From assembly GCA_045585955.1 (NCBI GenBank), contig JAZMZK010000089.1:1-39984 (forward strand): a DNA stretch of 39,984 nt, written 5' to 3'. Below the pieces are notes generated by a model, which did no database searches, was not told the DNA's origin, and saw only the letters and a list, made by a program, of their open reading frames with translations. Made by a program: the position numbers and the translations under genes. This document shows positions 38,630 to 39,984 of the stretch, one piece after another; the stretch's first letter is position 1; each line of letters opens with the position of its first letter. This DNA comes from SIG78 sp045585955 (GTDB lineage: Bacteria > Verrucomicrobiota > Lentisphaeria > Victivallales > Victivallaceae).

Positions 38630-39820
38630 ATGGATAATACAGTAAACAACAGCAAAGTTTTAGTGCTGGGGCTGGGCGGCGCCGGCGGCAGAATCGTGCA
38701 GACTTTAAGTTCATTGCCTGAATCTGCCGGTCTTATGCTTGCAGTTTTCGATACTGACCGCAGCGCGCTTGACCGGTTGACCGGATTGCCTGAAGAGTGC
38801 AAAATACTGTGTGCAGAGCAATGGCTCTACGGACAAGGCGCCGGTGGCGATCCCATCAAAGGGCAACGGGCGATTTCGCGCGACAGCTCCCGGCTGCAAG
38901 CGCTCATCACGCAGGCCGATATACTGATAGTTGCAGGCGGCCTGGGCGGTGGAACAGCCACCGGCGGTGCCGGAGTTATTGCCCGTTTGGCAAGGTCGTT
39001 ATCCAAAACTGCACTTCTGCTTATGGAAATGCCTTTTGCCTTCGAAGGTTACGGCAGCAGCAAATGCGCCGAAGACGGCTTGCGTGAACTGCTTGCGCTT
39101 TCGGATACGGTTTTGAGTATTCCCAACGATCTTCTGTTTTCGGTACTGCCCGCAGAAACGCCCTTCAATGAAGCCTTCCGTATGGCAGATATGGAAATTG
39201 CCCGTACCTTGATCGGACTGGTGGATCTGCTTCAGCCCGGCAACCTGCTCTCTGCTGATATCGGCGATCTGTCAACCATATTGCGTTCCCGCAAAAGCTA
39301 TGCGGCGATCGGAGTAGGGTTCGGAGCGGCGGCGACCGCTGCCGAATCCTGCAACCAGGCATTGAACACGCTGGCAGATTCACCGTTCCTCGGAGGAGCG
39401 GCAAAGCTCAAAGAAGCCGATGCTGTAATAATAAATCTTACCGGCGGCGACGAATTGAGCTTATCGGATGTAAAGCGCACGCTTGAACACGCCGGAAATA
39501 TGACCGGCATAAACGCCAAAACCATTATCGGCGCCAACATCCGCCAGGGAGTCGGTTCCAAGGTAACACTGACCGCCGTTGCAATAAAATACGACGAGCA
39601 GGAAGCCGCTGCTGTGCAAATAAGCGAAAATGCCAAAACCAGCAGCCGGAAACGCAAAGCAGCTGCCAAAAACAGCAACGCTCCGATTCAGCAAACCCTG
39701 CCGCTTGCCATTGCCAGCAGCGGGATTTTTGAAGGCCAAACCGGTACAGTGATCGATGGAGTAAATTTCGATATACCAACATTTGTCCGCCGGCAGATAG
39801 CGATCGATACCGGCGAATAA
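38630..39820 (+). CDS. ftsZ: divergent FtsZ (tubulin-like GTPase)
   Basis: A 396-residue FtsZ relative. The fold is clear (VLVLGLGGAGGRIVQTL, then GGLGGGTATGGAGVIARLA, ending in DIPTFVRRQ), but several invariant motifs differ. The tubulin signature is GGGTATG (106-112) instead of GGGTGTG. The N-T-D motif is DTDRSAL instead of NTDxQAL. The T7 synergy loop is SADIGD (208-213), keeping both Asp residues of N-x-D-F-x-D but lacking the Asn. The C-terminal DIPTFVRRQ is the usual FtsA-binding peptide, after a linker with a basic patch (SSRKRKAAAK). It should polymerise into the division ring with FtsA. Altered GTPase kinetics are likely; this is inferred. AGGAAGAG precedes the ATG. Confidence 0.9.
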   Translation: MDNTVNNSKVLVLGLGGAGGRIVQTLSSLPESAGLMLAVFDTDRSALDRLTGLPEECKILCAEQWLYGQGAGGDPIKGQRAISRDSSRLQALITQADILIVAGGLGGGTATGGAGVIARLARSLSKTALLLMEMPFAFEGYGSSKCAEDGLRELLALSDTVLSIPNDLLFSVLPAETPFNEAFRMADMEIARTLIGLVDLLQPGNLLSADIGDLSTILRSRKSYAAIGVGFGAAATAAESCNQALNTLADSPFLGGAAKLKEADAVIINLTGGDELSLSDVKRTLEHAGNMTGINAKTIIGANIRQGVGSKVTLTAVAIKYDEQEAAAVQISENAKTSSRKRKAAAKNSNAPIQQTLPLAIASSGIFEGQTGTVIDGVNFDIPTFVRRQIAIDTGE

Positions 39821-39833
39821 ATAAAATTGTATT

Positions 39834-39861
39834 GCAGCAAATAAAAGCCTGCTGTTTTTTA
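39834..39861 (+). terminator. terminator after ftsZ
   Basis: GCAGCA (39834-39839) pairs with TGCTGT (39850-39855, one wobble) and is followed by a T-tract (TTTTTT). It lies 14 bp after the stop of ftsZ. Confidence 0.55.
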
Positions 39862-39870
39862 ATAGGCTCT

Positions 39871-39926
39871 GTTCCCAATACGGGTAGGTCAGTAAAAATC
39901 TTTATGATTAACTTTTGTATTGGAAC
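39871..39926. repeat. imperfect inverted repeat near the right edge
   Basis: GTTCCCAATAC (39871-39881) and GTATTGGAAC (39917-39926) are inverted repeats apart from one extra base, separated by 35 bp of AT-rich sequence. It could be an operator pair, or the end of a mobile element not seen in full. Confidence 0.45.
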
Positions 39927-39943
39927 TTTTTTAAAACTTGAAT

Positions 39944-39980
39944 GGCATTTATCTATTTGCAGAGCAAATAGATAAATGCC
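39944..39980. repeat. 17-bp perfect hairpin at the right edge
   Basis: GGCATTTATCTATTTGC (39944-39960) and GCAAATAGATAAATGCC (39964-39980) are exactly complementary around a three-base loop (AGA). The stem is long and AT-rich. It may be a terminator of a minus-strand gene beyond the window, or a terminal structure of a mobile element. Confidence 0.8.
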
Positions 39981-39984
39981 GGGA

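Noticed and set aside
1..39984. tRNA or rRNA genes
   Set aside because: I looked through the intergenic stretches for cloverleaf arms and CCA-type ends and saw none; a covariance search would be the decisive check.

Overview
The window looks like a chromosomal segment of a Lentisphaerota/Victivallales-type bacterium (PVC group). The main pointers are two pseudopilin-like proteins with an FTLIELLVV...LPALSAARE N-terminus and a C-terminal HVDGH motif, a dense set of secreted glycan-active proteins, and an FtsA-FtsZ pair with an unusually divergent FtsZ. The taxonomic call is inferred from protein style; no rRNA or tRNA gene was seen. Shine-Dalgarno sites are clear (GGAG/AGGAG). Many promoters share a TTGCAA/TTGCAT box 17 bp from TATATT.

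Left part (1-5.5 kb): a 3' gene fragment; a minus-strand operon of methyltransferase, cytidine deaminase and a GNAT-GrpB fusion; a decayed-looking membrane ORF followed by a CaCA cation antiporter; an N-terminal stub of a sodium:solute symporter; a GDPD phosphodiesterase; and a 34-residue secreted or membrane ORF.

Central part (5.6-20.6 kb): one long plus-strand locus with very short gene spacings. It runs GntR-LacI-type regulator, secreted metallophosphoesterase, two pseudopilins, secreted carbohydrate-binding-like protein, two tandem DUF4091/GH123-like secreted proteins, secreted CBM9-like protein, beta-propeller-like lipoprotein, GH20-like enzyme, PHP hydrolase and MBL-fold hydrolase. It reads as an exported system for recognising and degrading an amino-sugar-containing glycan under its own regulator, and is the best candidate for an undescribed system. 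It ends beside a C-terminal stub of an NCS2 purine permease, so truncated transporters lie near both ends.

Right part (20.8-39.98 kb) is mostly housekeeping: a nucleotidyltransferase-GHMP kinase fusion with a lipoprotein (minus); an ACT protein with queD and queE (plus); an accA, GNAT, RluA operon (minus); a LOG-family protein and an 8Fe ferredoxin with a folded leader; nagB; a GntR regulator with a Gfo/Idh oxidoreductase (minus); an orphan ECF-type sigma factor behind an AT-rich repeat region; a YgjP-like metalloprotease; and a Prc-type protease, CPBP protease, ftsA, ftsZ operon. The window ends in a 17-bp perfect hairpin that may mark the next element.
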